DNA from: Lentibacillus sp. JNUCC-1
GTDB lineage: Bacteria; Bacillota; Bacilli; Bacillales; Amphibacillaceae
Length of the DNA: 64,000 nt
Assembly: GCF_009741735.1 (NCBI RefSeq)
Contig: NZ_WHOH01000001.1
Span: 992,001 to 1,056,000 of the forward strand
Reading direction: 5' to 3'
In this document: positions 1-8,913 of the stretch, in pieces
Position numbering within the stretch: position 1 is the stretch's first letter
How the letters are laid out: the number at the start of each line of letters is the position of its first letter
Made by a program: the position numbers and the translations under genes
Notes under the pieces: model-generated
Database searches by the model: none
What the model was told of the DNA's origin: nothing
The model's input: the letters and a program-made list of their open reading frames with translations, nothing else

Positions 1-172
1 TATCAGTAGCTGGGAAGGTTTTACTCACATAAGAGTTAGAGAATAAGCTCTCATAACAAGCTCGGGGAAAACACGGAGACTCCTGTGGGATGCAAAGCCT
101 CGGTGAGACCCCACAGCGCGCAGCGCGAGGAGGCTCAGCAGCGCCCACGGAAAGCGCAGTGTTTTCCCCGAG
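1..172. repeat. Right half of a composite inverted repeat, cut by the window edge
   Basis: A strongly structured non-coding element. Its outer arms CTCGGGGAAAACAC (61-74) and GTGTTTTCCCCGAG (159-172) are exact inverted copies, and inner arms around ACTCCTGTGGGA and CCCCACAGCGCG can also pair. Bases 5-60 match 49725-49768, so the left part of the element probably lies outside the window. Related copies are at 25213-25627 and 49501-49945. No open reading frame in it looks genuine. Confidence 0.8.
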
Positions 173-236
173 CGGTTGCCAGGAGCAGTCATTCCGGTTC
201 GCAGTATGTGTCTTCGTGGTCATGAAGTAGCCAATC

Positions 237-264
237 AAAAAGACCCGGTTTTCGGGTCTTTTTT
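237..264 (-). terminator. Intrinsic terminator of the LacI-controlled sugar operon
   Basis: AGACCCG and CGGGTCT pair around a short TTTT loop, with A runs on the left and T runs on the right, so the hairpin can work in both directions. On the minus strand it lies 17 bases past the stop codon at 281 and ends the 8.2-0.3 kb operon. Confidence 0.85.
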
Positions 265-280
265 GAAGTACATAAAGAAG

Positions 281-1251
281 TTAGTCTGCCCACCAAATCT
301 CTGTGGGCGGTTCTTGTATGTGTATCTGCTGCAGGTTGCGGACGGCTCGGGTGAAGCCTTCGTTAATGGACATAATCGGATCTTCGTGTTCGATGCTGAT
401 GACATGGTCATAGCCGTATGTACGGAGGGCACTGACAATGTCGGACCATTCTTTGATGCTGTGCCCGTAACCGACTGACCTGAAGCTCCAGGCACGTGTT
501 TGAACAGCATCGTAAGGCTGCATGTCGGTCAGGCCATACATATTAACATTATCCTGATCGATATACGTATCCTTGGCATGGAAATGATGGATCGCGTTTT
601 CTTTTCCAAGTATTTTAATGGCGGCGACTGGATCAATGCCTTGCCACCAGAGATGACTCGGGTCCAGGTTCGCGCCGATTGCGTCGTTGGTTGCTTCGCG
701 GAGCTTCAGCATGGTGTATGGTGTATGCACAAGAAATCCGGCATGAAGTTCCAGACCGACTTTCACACCATGGTCCTTAGCGATCTTTCCGGCTTCCTGC
801 CAGTAAGGAATTAACTTTTCCTCCCATTGCCACTTCAAAATATTGCTGTATTCAGTTGGCCAAGGGTTACAGGCCAGTTCGGATATTTAGACCCTTCATG
901 TGAGCCGGGGGTGCCGGAAAATGTATTCACCACCGGTACGCCCATTAACGAAGCCAGTTTAACTGTTTTAACAAACGTTTCATGCGCTTTTTCAGCATGT
1001 GCTTTGTCGGGTGAGACCGGGTTGTCGTGGCAGCTGAATGCGCTGATACTCAGCCCGCGTGACTCAATCTTGTCCAAATAGGCTTTTCGCTTATCCGCAC
1101 TCTCTAGCAATTCATCTAAATTACAAAAGTCATTTCCTGGATTGCCGCCGGTGCCAATCTCAACCGCTTCAAGACCGATATCCCTCACACCGTCAAGCAT
1201 GTCATCCAGCGTTTTTCCGGAAAACAAGACGGTAAATACACCGAGTTTCAT
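281..1251 (-). CDS. Sugar phosphate isomerase/epimerase, TIM barrel (frameshifted here)
   Basis: AP-endonuclease-2/xylose-isomerase-like TIM barrel, a family that isomerises or epimerises sugars and keto-sugars in the cytoplasm using a divalent metal. The N-terminal part (MKLGVFTVLFSGKT, then SAFSCHDNPVSP) and the C-terminal part (GLELHAGFLVHT, NLDPSHLWWQG, HFHAKDT, SIEHEDP) lie in two frames. Adding one base to the GGG run at 864-866 restores PWPTEYSNILKWQWEEKL and a 323-residue protein of normal length. Metal ligands expected of the family (Glu in GLELH, Asp/His in NLDPSH, His in HFHAKD, Glu in IEHED) are present. It is the last gene of the operon, 33 bp after a Gfo/Idh dehydrogenase, a pairing typical of keto-sugar pathways. 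Substrate not assignable. Confidence 0.85.
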
Positions 1252-1283
1252 ATGACCACTCCTACCTCTGTTTATCGTTAACC

Positions 1284-2318
1284 TTAAATCTTCACTATCT
1301 TCTGTGTGTCTGCCGCTTCCAGAATACCAAGTATTACTTTCAACGAAGAAAAAGCGTCGTGTCCGGTGACCACTGGTTCTTCATCCAAGCGCACAGCCTT
1401 AATAAAAGCATCGATCACACCCGTGTTTGACTGGTTGTCGTTCGTCTGAATGGATTCCAGCTGATAATGGACTTTACCGCCATCAGACCGTATGACTTCA
1501 ATTTGATGGTCTGGATGTGTATATATTTTTATGATCCCGTGTTCGCAATAGATGATGGTGCTGTTGTCCTCTTCCCCGTAATACGTCCAGGAAAATGAGG
1601 CAGATCCCAGAACGCCTTTTTTGGTTTTTAGACTGCAGACAATGTTATCAGCAACTTGAATCGGCTGATCGTTTTCATCGACTTTATCAAGCGCCCCTTT
1701 AAAGGCACTGACATATTCAATTTCGTCATCAAGCAAATAATGGATCAGATCAATTTTATGAATGCCTAAGTCACCTGCTACGCCCAGGCCTGAGCGTTCT
1801 TTTTTAAAAAACCAGGTTGAGTTGCTTTTGTTGAAGCCCCAGTGCTCTGGCCCCTGATGTCCAAATGTCGTTTTAAATGTCAGTGGTTTGCCTAATTCAT
1901 TGTTTTTGATGATCCGCTTCACTTCTTGATGGGCCTTTGTCAGACGCTGGTTGTGGTCTACCATCAGTTTTTTGCCTGATTGTTCCTGTGCGGAGAGAAT
2001 TCCCTCGGCCTGCTCTAAGGTTAAGGATAAGGGTTTTTCGCATAAGACATGTTTTCCGTTCAACAAGGCGTTTGTCGTGTGAATATGGTGATATTCATTT
2101 GAAGAACAATCACTGATCACATCAATCTCTGGATCATTCAGTAATGCCTCAACACTTCCGGCTGTCGTCCCGCCGAACAGTTCAGCAAGTGCCTCAGCGC
2201 GTTCCGGATTGCGATCGTAAAAAACAATTTTACTCACATGGGGATTTGCCTTATATTCTGGTGCATGCCGATAACGTGTGATCGACCCGCATCCGATAAT
2301 ACCTGCTGTGATACTCAA
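1284..2318 (-). CDS. Gfo/Idh/MocA family NAD(P)-dependent sugar dehydrogenase
   Basis: Oxidoreductase of 344 residues. The N-terminal Rossmann fold opens with AGIIGCGSITRYRH (GxGxxxxxxH form), and the family's catalytic Lys lies in HVLCEKPLS near residue 95. The C-terminal substrate domain contains GDLGIHKIDLIHYLL, matching the family's GG..D.G.H..D motif with Asp and His at the active site. Members oxidise or reduce a hydroxyl of a sugar, inositol or keto-sugar. It lies 11 bp after the lacI-type gene and 33 bp before the isomerase, in one transcript with the importer. A second, divergent family member opens the operon, suggesting two successive redox steps. The substrate cannot be read from sequence. 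Confidence 0.9.
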   Translation of the reverse strand: MSITAGIIGCGSITRYRHAPEYKANPHVSKIVFYDRNPERAEALAELFGGTTAGSVEALLNDPEIDVISDCSSNEYHHIHTTNALLNGKHVLCEKPLSLTLEQAEGILSAQEQSGKKLMVDHNQRLTKAHQEVKRIIKNNELGKPLTFKTTFGHQGPEHWGFNKSNSTWFFKKERSGLGVAGDLGIHKIDLIHYLLDDEIEYVSAFKGALDKVDENDQPIQVADNIVCSLKTKKGVLGSASFSWTYYGEEDNSTIIYCEHGIIKIYTHPDHQIEVIRSDGGKVHYQLESIQTNDNQSNTGVIDAFIKAVRLDEEPVVTGHDAFSSLKVILGILEAADTQKIVKI

Positions 2319-2329
2319 ACAGATCCCTC

Positions 2330-3322
2330 CTATTTTGGTTTAGTCGATTCTCTGACCACCAGCTCATGCTGCAACACGGTGCTTGTTACCGCCTCGCCGC
2401 GAATTTTCTTTAACAGCATTTGAGCTGCAATGGTTCCCATTTCGCACATGGGCTGAGCAATGGTCGTCAATGTGGGGTGTGTCATGTTGGAAAAGTCAAT
2501 CCGGTCGAAGCCGACGACAGCGATATCGTCCGGAACACTGAGACCGTTCGTGTGAATCTCCCTTAAAGCACCAATGGCTAAGAGGTCGGAAACACCGAAC
2601 ACCGCTGTTGGTCTGTCGTCAAGTTTCAAAATATCCCGCATGGCTTGTTGGCCGTACTCAAATCCCAGTTTATGTGTATATCTGATATACGCTGGATTCA
2701 CTTCAATGCCATGATCCTCAAGAGCCTTCTGGTAGCCTTTTTCACGTTGCCTCGCATATAGAAAGTCCTTATTAGAATTAATGAGCCCGATCTTCCTGTG
2801 ACCTATATTAATGAGATGCTCCACTGCCATATAAGCGGCTTTCTCACTATCAATGGTGACGTAAGGGATGCCGCTGTCGATGTCGTATTCACTGCATTGA
2901 ATAATCGCATGCGCTTCAGCGAGCGCGATCAGTGTTTCCATATTGACCGCCGGATCCATTGATATAATGCCATCTGCCATCTTGGAACGCACCAGATCAA
3001 AGTAAATGTCCTCGCGCTCAGGGTCTGAATTGGTCTCACAGAGAAGAATATTATAGTTGTGATTGAGTGCGGTCGTTTCAATGCCCTTGATGATTTCAAA
3101 ATAAAACGGGTTAGCAATTTCAGGGATCAAAACCAGCAGCAACCGACTTTCCGAATTGCGCAGATTCCGTCCAAGACTGCTCGGTTCATAATTTAATTGT
3201 GCAATAGCTTCCTCCACTTTTTGTTTCGTTTTGTTTGAGACAGTATTGTGCCCATTCAGAACCCTGGATACCGTCGCAACCGAAACCCCCGCTTTGTCTG
3301 CAACCTGTCTGATGTTTGCCAT
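2330..3322 (-). CDS. LacI family transcriptional regulator
   Basis: 330-residue regulator. The N-terminal helix-turn-helix reads NIRQVADKAGVSVATVSRVLNG (shown here in two parts: NIRQVADKAG and VSVATVSRVLNG), followed by the hinge helix near residue 55 (SSLGRNLR) that inserts at the central CG of LacI operators. Residues 60-330 form the periplasmic-binding-protein-like sensor fold (LLLVLIPEIANPF, AVFGVSDLLAIGAL, VVGFDRIDFS). Encoded inside the operon it most likely controls. The two palindromes TGTAATCGATTACA upstream of the first gene have the central CG expected of its operator. Probably a repressor released by the imported sugar or a metabolite of it. Confidence 0.93.
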   Translation of the reverse strand: MANIRQVADKAGVSVATVSRVLNGHNTVSNKTKQKVEEAIAQLNYEPSSLGRNLRNSESRLLLVLIPEIANPFYFEIIKGIETTALNHNYNILLCETNSDPEREDIYFDLVRSKMADGIISMDPAVNMETLIALAEAHAIIQCSEYDIDSGIPYVTIDSEKAAYMAVEHLINIGHRKIGLINSNKDFLYARQREKGYQKALEDHGIEVNPAYIRYTHKLGFEYGQQAMRDILKLDDRPTAVFGVSDLLAIGALREIHTNGLSVPDDIAVVGFDRIDFSNMTHPTLTTIAQPMCEMGTIAAQMLLKKIRGEAVTSTVLQHELVVRESTKPK

Positions 3323-3411
3323 AGTATCGTGCCTACTTTCCTGTATCGAGCCTGTGCGATAGTTGATTGTCTCGTATCATATTTCATTTTAATGGCATTC
3401 TTCCGTTTCGT

Positions 3412-4467
3412 CTAAGAAAGCTTTTCTTTCCTTTGCAGAAGCACTGCTGCCACAACAATCATACCTTTAAACGCTTCTCTTAAAAAAGGCGGTACACCGA
3501 ACAGGTTTAATAGATTATTCATCACGGCAATAATCAGCATCCCATAGACTGCCCCGAGAATAGAGCCTTTTCCACCGCTAAGGCTCGCTCCGCCGACAAC
3601 AGCCGCCGCAATGGCATCCATCTCCATGCCACGTCCCGCATTGGAAAAGTCCATCGAGCCGATGCGCGATACTTGTATGAGCGCTGCGACTGACACAAGC
3701 AACCCCATAAGACCATAGACTCGGAGCTTAACTTTGTTGACTTTTACCCCGGAAAGTTTGGCTGCCCGTTCACTTGAACCGACGGCAATAATCTGCCGGC
3801 CAAATGTCGTGCGCTTCGAAACATAGTATAAAATCGCTGCGATGACCGCCCAGTAGACGATTGGCATAATCATATACGGTCCGATTTTGAAACTGGCAAT
3901 CTGCAAAAACTCCATCGGGACTCTTGGGTTATAGCCCTGCATGAAGTGCTGAGTGACACTACGGAAGATCATCATCGCCCCAAGTGTCGCAATGAAAGGT
4001 GGCACCTTCCCTCTTGTGATCGTGACACCAATGAGCGCCCCGAGCAGGTACCCGAATATGAGCACAAGCGGAATTGCCACAACGAAACCGAGCACCCCTG
4101 TCAGACCAAACATCCCGAGAAAACCTTTTGCGCCCGTGTCGATCAGCATCATGGTGAAGGCACCTGTGGCCACAAGCGTTGACCCAACAGACAAGTCAAT
4201 GCCTTCTGACATAATGACCATTGTCATCCCGAGTGCAATAATGCCGATGCCTGCGTTATTTCTTAGAATATTGATCCAGTTGTTGGTCCAGGACTGCAGC
4301 CAGTCACCGAAAGAATCATAATCAAATCCAAGGACCAGTGTTTGTAAAATAATCATGATGACCAATGCAATAAAGATGCTGAACAACGGATTATTGGACC
4401 ATCTGTATTTAAACCATTCCATAAAAGATCTTTTTTGTGTTGCTTGGCTGTTCTCCATGTCTGGCAT
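3412..4467 (-). CDS. Ribose-type sugar ABC transporter permease (RbsC family)
   Basis: 351-residue membrane subunit with 8-10 hydrophobic segments and the family signature GIGIIALGMTMVIMSEGIDLSVGS (in parts: GIGIIALGMTMV, MSEGIDLSVGS) near residues 70-95 and AAVVGGASLSGGKGS near residue 290, the region contacting the ATPase. N-terminal cytoplasmic stretch of about 35 residues. Forms the sugar channel with the ATPase encoded 18 bp upstream and the lipoprotein before that. One complete permease gene is present; CUT2 importers usually use a homodimer or two paralogues, so a homodimer is expected here. Confidence 0.92.
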   Translation of the reverse strand: MPDMENSQATQKRSFMEWFKYRWSNNPLFSIFIALVIMIILQTLVLGFDYDSFGDWLQSWTNNWINILRNNAGIGIIALGMTMVIMSEGIDLSVGSTLVATGAFTMMLIDTGAKGFLGMFGLTGVLGFVVAIPLVLIFGYLLGALIGVTITRGKVPPFIATLGAMMIFRSVTQHFMQGYNPRVPMEFLQIASFKIGPYMIMPIVYWAVIAAILYYVSKRTTFGRQIIAVGSSERAAKLSGVKVNKVKLRVYGLMGLLVSVAALIQVSRIGSMDFSNAGRGMEMDAIAAAVVGGASLSGGKGSILGAVYGMLIIAVMNNLLNLFGVPPFLREAFKGMIVVAAVLLQRKEKLS

Positions 4468-4484
4468 CCAACTCCTTTACGATG

Positions 4485-5966
4485 TTAATTCCCGCCTGTC
4501 GCAAGCCGCATAATCTCATGTTCGGTCATCTTATCGTCTGTAACCTCACCCTGAATGACCCCGTGGTACATCACAACCGCTCTGTCACACAGGCGGATAA
4601 TTTCCTGCGCTTCCCCTGAGAGGACAATAATGGCAATCTGATCTTCTGCCAATTTAAGGATAATGTCATAGATGTCTTCTTTGGCACCGACATCAACACC
4701 TTGCGTTGGATTATCCAGAATCAGAATCTCCGGATTTGTAGCCAGCCATTTCGCCAGAACAACTTTTTGCTGGTTGCCACCTGAGAGACTTGTAATGCTG
4801 TCAGTCAATTCACCCATTTTCAGACGTAATGTTTTGCGGTGACCGGCAAAAGCTTCCTCATGCCGGTTGATGTCAATCACCCCGCCCCGGGAAAATTTTG
4901 GCCAAGTGGTGATCGCAGCATTTTCAATAATATTCATATCAGGGAGGATCGCATTCTCTTTGCGATTTCGCGGGAGGTAAGCAATCCCCTTTTCAAGCGC
5001 CTCCGTGGTGTCATGAATGGTGATCGCCTGACCGTCCAAATAAATCTGTCCGGAAGGCGGGTCATTAGCCCCAAAGACTGACTGGAAAAGTTCACTCCTG
5101 CCGTCTCCGAGTAACCCAGTAACCCCGAGAATCTCACCAGCACGTACGGTCAAGTTAATATCTTTAAAAAGCTGCTTTGATGTTAAATTTTCCAGACGCA
5201 GCACTTCACGGCCCAGTTCTTTTTCCCGTCTCAAGGATTCTGTCCGGACATCAAACCCGACCATAAACCGAGCCAGATCATCTGTGGTCACATCCGCTAC
5301 ATCCCCCTCTGACACGAGGTTGCCGTCTCTTAATACGGCATAGCGGTTACACACCTGTTTCACTTCATTTAATTTATGAGAAATAAATATAATACCGACA
5401 TCATGGGTCTTCATCGTCCGCATCATTTCAAAAACCCGCGCAATTTCTTGTTCAGTCAGAGACGTTGTCGGTTCATCCATAATAATGATCGATGCGTTCG
5501 TCATCATTGCACGACAGATTTCCACGATTTGTTTATAGGAAGAATCCAGATCCTTGACCATTGTCCGCGGATCCAGATCAATGTTCATTTGTTTAAAAAT
5601 TTCAGCTGTTGCTGTGATCATACCTTTCAGATCAAGAGTCCCGAATTTGGTTTTCAGTTCTCGGCTGAGAAACATATTTTCATAAATGGGCAGGTCATTA
5701 ATCAGATTTAGTTCTTGATGGATAAAAGCAATGCCTGCATTGAGCGAATCTGAAGGTGTTGTGAAGCTGACCGGTTCTCCGTTGATTTTAATGGCGCCAG
5801 CGTCCATCTGATGAACGCCACCTAAAATGTTCATCAGCGTCGATTTCCCTGCACCATTTTCTCCGAGCAAGGCACAAATGTCACCGCCTTGAATGGTTAG
5901 GGAGACCTCTTTAAGCACATTGTTGCTGCCGAATGATTTTTTAATGTTTTCCATTTCGATGATCAT
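4485..5966 (-). CDS. Ribose-type sugar ABC transporter ATP-binding protein (RbsA family)
   Basis: 493-residue tandem ATPase. Domain 1 (about 1-240) has Walker A GENGAGKST near residue 36 and Walker B IIIMDEPTTSLT. Domain 2 (about 250-493) has the degenerate P-loop GLLGDGRSELF usual for this family, an intact LSGGNQQKVVLAKWL signature and ILILDNPTQGVDVGAKEDIY. Odd: the signature of domain 1, usually LSxGxQQ, reads DLDSSYKQIVEI, so one composite ATP site may be weakened. Drives the permease encoded just downstream, with the lipoprotein upstream. Start ATG follows a purine-rich ribosome site. Confidence 0.92.
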   Translation of the reverse strand: MIIEMENIKKSFGSNNVLKEVSLTIQGGDICALLGENGAGKSTLMNILGGVHQMDAGAIKINGEPVSFTTPSDSLNAGIAFIHQELNLINDLPIYENMFLSRELKTKFGTLDLKGMITATAEIFKQMNIDLDPRTMVKDLDSSYKQIVEICRAMMTNASIIIMDEPTTSLTEQEIARVFEMMRTMKTHDVGIIFISHKLNEVKQVCNRYAVLRDGNLVSEGDVADVTTDDLARFMVGFDVRTESLRREKELGREVLRLENLTSKQLFKDINLTVRAGEILGVTGLLGDGRSELFQSVFGANDPPSGQIYLDGQAITIHDTTEALEKGIAYLPRNRKENAILPDMNIIENAAITTWPKFSRGGVIDINRHEEAFAGHRKTLRLKMGELTDSITSLSGGNQQKVVLAKWLATNPEILILDNPTQGVDVGAKEDIYDIILKLAEDQIAIIVLSGEAQEIIRLCDRAVVMYHGVIQGEVTDDKMTEHEIMRLATGGN

Positions 5967-6056
5967 GCCATCACTTCCAGACCAGGATTTTTGTGGAGAG
6001 GGGTGTGTGGGCCCCTCCCCTGTTATCCTATTTTCTCATTCATGCTGTTCGTGACC

Positions 6057-7048
6057 TTAGTAAGGTGAGTCTTCGTCAAGAAACTCTTCATAATTGTCGC
6101 GATCCACAATGGTTGTCGGAATAATGGTTTGTTTGTCAACGTCTTTGCCATTTAAGAGGTCAAGCGCAACATCGACCGCATCTTTAACCATTGCCGGACT
6201 GTACAGAGCAGACTCAATCCAGATGTCTTCATTTTCCGGCATCATTTTAAAGTACTCCTGCATGCCGCCCCGCCAGTTACAACTTGGATCTCATCTCTTC
6301 CAGCTTCATTGATGGCCTGAAGCACACCAATGGATGTCTCATCATCGATCGAATAGACAGCGTCAATATGGTCAAGGGATGTCAGGATATCGGAAAAGTC
6401 ACTCAGACCAGATTCCCGCGTAAATTCTGCTGCATATGTTTCAAGGTTCATGTCAGGTGCGATGTCAGCGATCGTGTCTTTAAACCCGTTGACACGGAGT
6501 TTGGACACAGAGCCAGCAGATGGATTTTCCAGTACGACGACCGTTCCTTTTGTGCCGATCTTATCGACAATATAATTGGCGCCCTGGATCCCCATGTCTT
6601 CGTTGTCACCCGCAACACGGTAAACGCCTTCAGCATCGATTTCAATATCGAAGTTGACAACCTCGATGTCTGCGTCTAATGCTTTCTGGATCGGAACTTC
6701 CATTCCTTCCCACTGTGGGAATGCAACAATGGCTTCTGCGCCCCAGGTCATCAAGTCGTCAAGCTGTGAGGTCATTTCCTCTGCGTTACTGCTCGTTTGA
6801 ATCTGATACTCAATCTCATCAGACAATTCTTCAGCTCTGTTCTCAGCATGATACGCGACCGCTGCCACCCAACCATGCGTCACGGCTGGTGCCAGGATAC
6901 CGATTTTATGTTTATCACCATCGCCACCATCGTTCCCGCCGGTATTTCCTTCAGCTTCTGCTTCTGTTGTGTTATCTCCACCACAGGCACTCAAGATTCC
7001 AGCGATCAGTAAACCGAATAATACCAGCACATAAAAAGATTTCTTCAT
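6057..7048 (-). CDS. Sugar ABC transporter substrate-binding lipoprotein (frameshifted here)
   Basis: Extracellular sugar receptor of the periplasmic-binding-protein type 4/RbsB family. A signal peptide with lipobox LSAC (Cys near residue 22) is followed by an acidic Gly/Asp linker (residues 23-46) and the sugar-binding fold beginning HKIGILAPAV. The frame breaks near the C-terminus at the CCCC run 6268-6271: adding one base joins QVVTGGGG to MQEYFKMMPENEDIW and gives 330 residues, normal for the family. The last 68 residues otherwise appear as a separate short frame. It is the second gene of the operon, followed by ATPase and permease. The very acidic linker is typical of salt-tolerant bacilli. 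Confidence 0.9.
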
Positions 7049-7113
7049 TTGAATAACCCCCTAAATGGTTTCGTGTTCAGAAATACAGGCTCAGATACGG
7101 TCATGTGCGCTTG

Positions 7114-8166
7114 CTAGCTTTCTGACTGATTGGAACACACCCCCTCCTTTCGAGTTGTGTTGTGCATGCTTATAACCTTTTTTGTTTCCAATGACCGTTC
7201 GATTGCCTTCAGCAGCTTCAGTGTATACAGGACATCTGAAAGCGGAATAATTGTGTTGTCCTGATTCGCTTCAAGGCAATGGATGAAATAAATCAGTTCT
7301 TGTTGAAAAGGATCTGTTGCCTCGACCTGTAAGGATGTTTTTTCTGTAGATGAGTAATAGGTCATTGTCGTGTGACTATCCTCATCCGGATCGATATTGT
7401 CACCGGCTTGACTCTTGTAATCTAATGTTGCATCCGGTGTTTGAGCCCTGAAGGTCATTGAGAACGGATAATCTGGTGGCATGCGGTGTGAAGCTTCCAC
7501 GAATGCCTGACTGTTATTATTAAATGTTAACGTCGTCATAACATGGTCCCATGCCCCGTACGCATTTTGGTGACCAACAGCGTATACCGTCGCAACCTCT
7601 CCAAGCAACGCACAAATGTAATCGATATCATGAATATGCAAATCGAATAAGGCCCCGCCACTTTTTTCAGGGTATTGAAACCAGTCACTCCACTTCGGGG
7701 CCTGCCCAAGCCGCTTGGCGTGGATCACTTGTATATCTTGCATTTTTGTCTGGCTGTAGGATTGGATGAGAGCGTATTCTGGCCAAAAGCGCAGAACATG
7801 TCCCACGAACAGTCGCACCCCGTTTGCTTCTGTTGCCTCAATCATGCGTTGCGCTGATTCCGCTGTTAGCGTCAGCGGTTTCTCGCAGAAAATGTGCTTA
7901 CCTGCATGTGCCGCCTTGAGCGCGTATGATTCATGCAAGTGTGTCGGGAGGCAAATATCAATCACATCGATGTCGTCATCTGCTAATAAGTCTTCAAAGC
8001 TTGTAACATGGGACGTATTGAATTCAGCAGCCAGCTTAGTGCCTTTTTCCTGATCAGCCGTACAAATTGCCTTCACCCGAGCGTTAGGGATATGACTATA
8101 TGCTTCCAAGTGTTTCTGACCAATAAACCCCAGACCAATAAGACCGATGTTTTGGATGAAGATCAC
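7114..8166 (-). CDS. Gfo/Idh/MocA family dehydrogenase, first gene of the operon
   Basis: About 350 residues. Nucleotide-binding motif GLIGLGFIGQKH at the N-terminus, catalytic Lys in IFCEKPLTL near residue 97, and GGALFDLHIHDIDYICALLG near residue 175, carrying the family's Asp/His pair. Likely oxidises the imported sugar or inositol-like polyol with NAD(P). The only in-frame conventional start is GTG at 8164-8166, which overlaps the ribosome site GAGGAGGTG. The codon at the ideal distance from AGGAGG is ATC at 8155-8157, so initiation is uncertain. Preceded by a strong promoter and two LacI-type operators. Confidence 0.88.
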   Translation of the reverse strand: MIFIQNIGLIGLGFIGQKHLEAYSHIPNARVKAICTADQEKGTKLAAEFNTSHVTSFEDLLADDDIDVIDICLPTHLHESYALKAAHAGKHIFCEKPLTLTAESAQRMIEATEANGVRLFVGHVLRFWPEYALIQSYSQTKMQDIQVIHAKRLGQAPKWSDWFQYPEKSGGALFDLHIHDIDYICALLGEVATVYAVGHQNAYGAWDHVMTTLTFNNNSQAFVEASHRMPPDYPFSMTFRAQTPDATLDYKSQAGDNIDPDEDSHTTMTYYSSTEKTSLQVEATDPFQQELIYFIHCLEANQDNTIIPLSDVLYTLKLLKAIERSLETKKVISMHNTTRKEGVCSNQSES

Positions 8167-8200
8167 CTCCTCAGTTAGTGAGTGGATACTACAGCACTGA

Positions 8201-8214
8201 TGTAATCGATTACA
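8201..8214. promoter_or_regulatory. LacI-type operator O2 (TGTAATCGATTACA)
   Basis: Perfect 14-bp palindrome with central CG, about 35 bp upstream of the first gene of the operon. Identical to 8277-8290, centre-to-centre 76 bp (about seven helical turns), which allows looping by a dimer of dimers. The likely ligand is the LacI-family protein at 2330-3322. Confidence 0.8.
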
Positions 8215-8276
8215 TTTAGCGGTAAAAATTAATGATTGCTTATTATGTTATGTATCTCCTGCTGAGAAACCCTTAC

Positions 8277-8290
8277 TGTAATCGATTACA
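8277..8290. promoter_or_regulatory. LacI-type operator O1 (TGTAATCGATTACA)
   Basis: Second identical palindrome, placed just downstream of the -10 box at 8296-8301, so it overlaps the expected transcription start. Binding here would directly block RNA polymerase. Confidence 0.82.
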
Positions 8291-8295
8291 TTTAC

Positions 8296-8324
8296 ATAAT
8301 AAGCACAAATCTAAAAAATGTCAA
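8296..8324 (-). promoter_or_regulatory. Sigma-A promoter of the sugar operon
   Basis: On the minus strand TTGACA (8319-8324), a 17-bp spacer, then TATTAT (8296-8301): consensus -35, near-consensus -10, optimal spacing. It reads toward the dehydrogenase at 8166 and across both operators. Confidence 0.85.
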
Positions 8325-8435
8325 CACTTTTCTAGAAACAGATAGCCACTTTTTACGATTCTATGTAAAACACCCCATGAATATGACAAACACCTCATAA
8401 ACATTAACCCTCCCTACAGTCGGTAGGTGCCTAAG

Positions 8436-8468
8436 TGGTGCCTGTCACTTTCCGAATTTTGTCGAATG
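8436..8468. repeat. REP-like palindromic half element
   Basis: Reads TGGTGCCTGTCACTTTCCGA followed by ATTTTGTCGAATG. One half of the recurring palindrome seen at about ten places in the window; together with 8761-8793 it brackets the 21-bp array. Confidence 0.75.
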
Positions 8469-8538
8469 AGGTGGTCTGGGAGATGCGATCGCAAGGCGTC
8501 TTTTGCTGAGTGGGTAGGTTTATTCAGGAAACGTGTTT

Positions 8539-8706
8539 CTATCGGGGCAAGTGGGCGTTCTATCAGAGCAAGAGTATGTGCTATCGGAGCAAGAGCGTGT
8601 CCTATCAGAGCAAGACCACGTTCTATCGGAGCAAGAGCGTGTCCTATCAGAGCAAGACCACGTTCTATCAAAGCAAGAGTGCCTCCTATCAAACGAAGAT
8701 CGCCAC
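8539..8706 (+). repeat. 21-bp tandem array A1 (8 units, core CTATCNNAGCAAG)
   Basis: Eight head-to-tail units of exactly 21 bp. Positions 1-5 (CTATC) are invariant, positions 6-13 are RRAGCAAG-like, and the last 8 are variable. Because 21 is divisible by 3, several frames stay open on both strands and give low-complexity pseudo-proteins (LSEQERV, ALIERGL); these are judged spurious. Lies between divergent genes, flanked on both sides by REP-like halves. Most of 8329-8435 and 8794-8913 shows no other feature. Confidence 0.9.
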
Positions 8707-8760
8707 TTCCACTTCCCCATTAAAACGTGGCGCCGGATCCAAAATATGTTTGCTACGGTT

Positions 8761-8793
8761 TGGTGCCTGTCACCTCCAGGTTTTTGTCGAGTG
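8761..8793. repeat. REP-like palindromic half element
   Basis: TGGTGCCTGTCACCTCCAGG then TTTTTGTCGAGTG, same orientation as 8436-8468 and diverged in the middle. Bounds array A1 on the right. Confidence 0.7.
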
Positions 8794-8913
8794 GGATTTG
8801 GGTGGAGGCAGGTCTTTGCGGGTGACCTGTGTGGGGGATTGGTATAGTATTGTTTTAGGAATTATCTTTTTGGATTTTTTGATGAGTTGTGAAATGAAAG
8901 GATTGAAATATGT

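Noticed and set aside
1..510. Small frames at 176-478 and 235-510
   Set aside because: They overlap the composite repeat, the terminator and the antisense of the isomerase gene; no ribosome site or family match.
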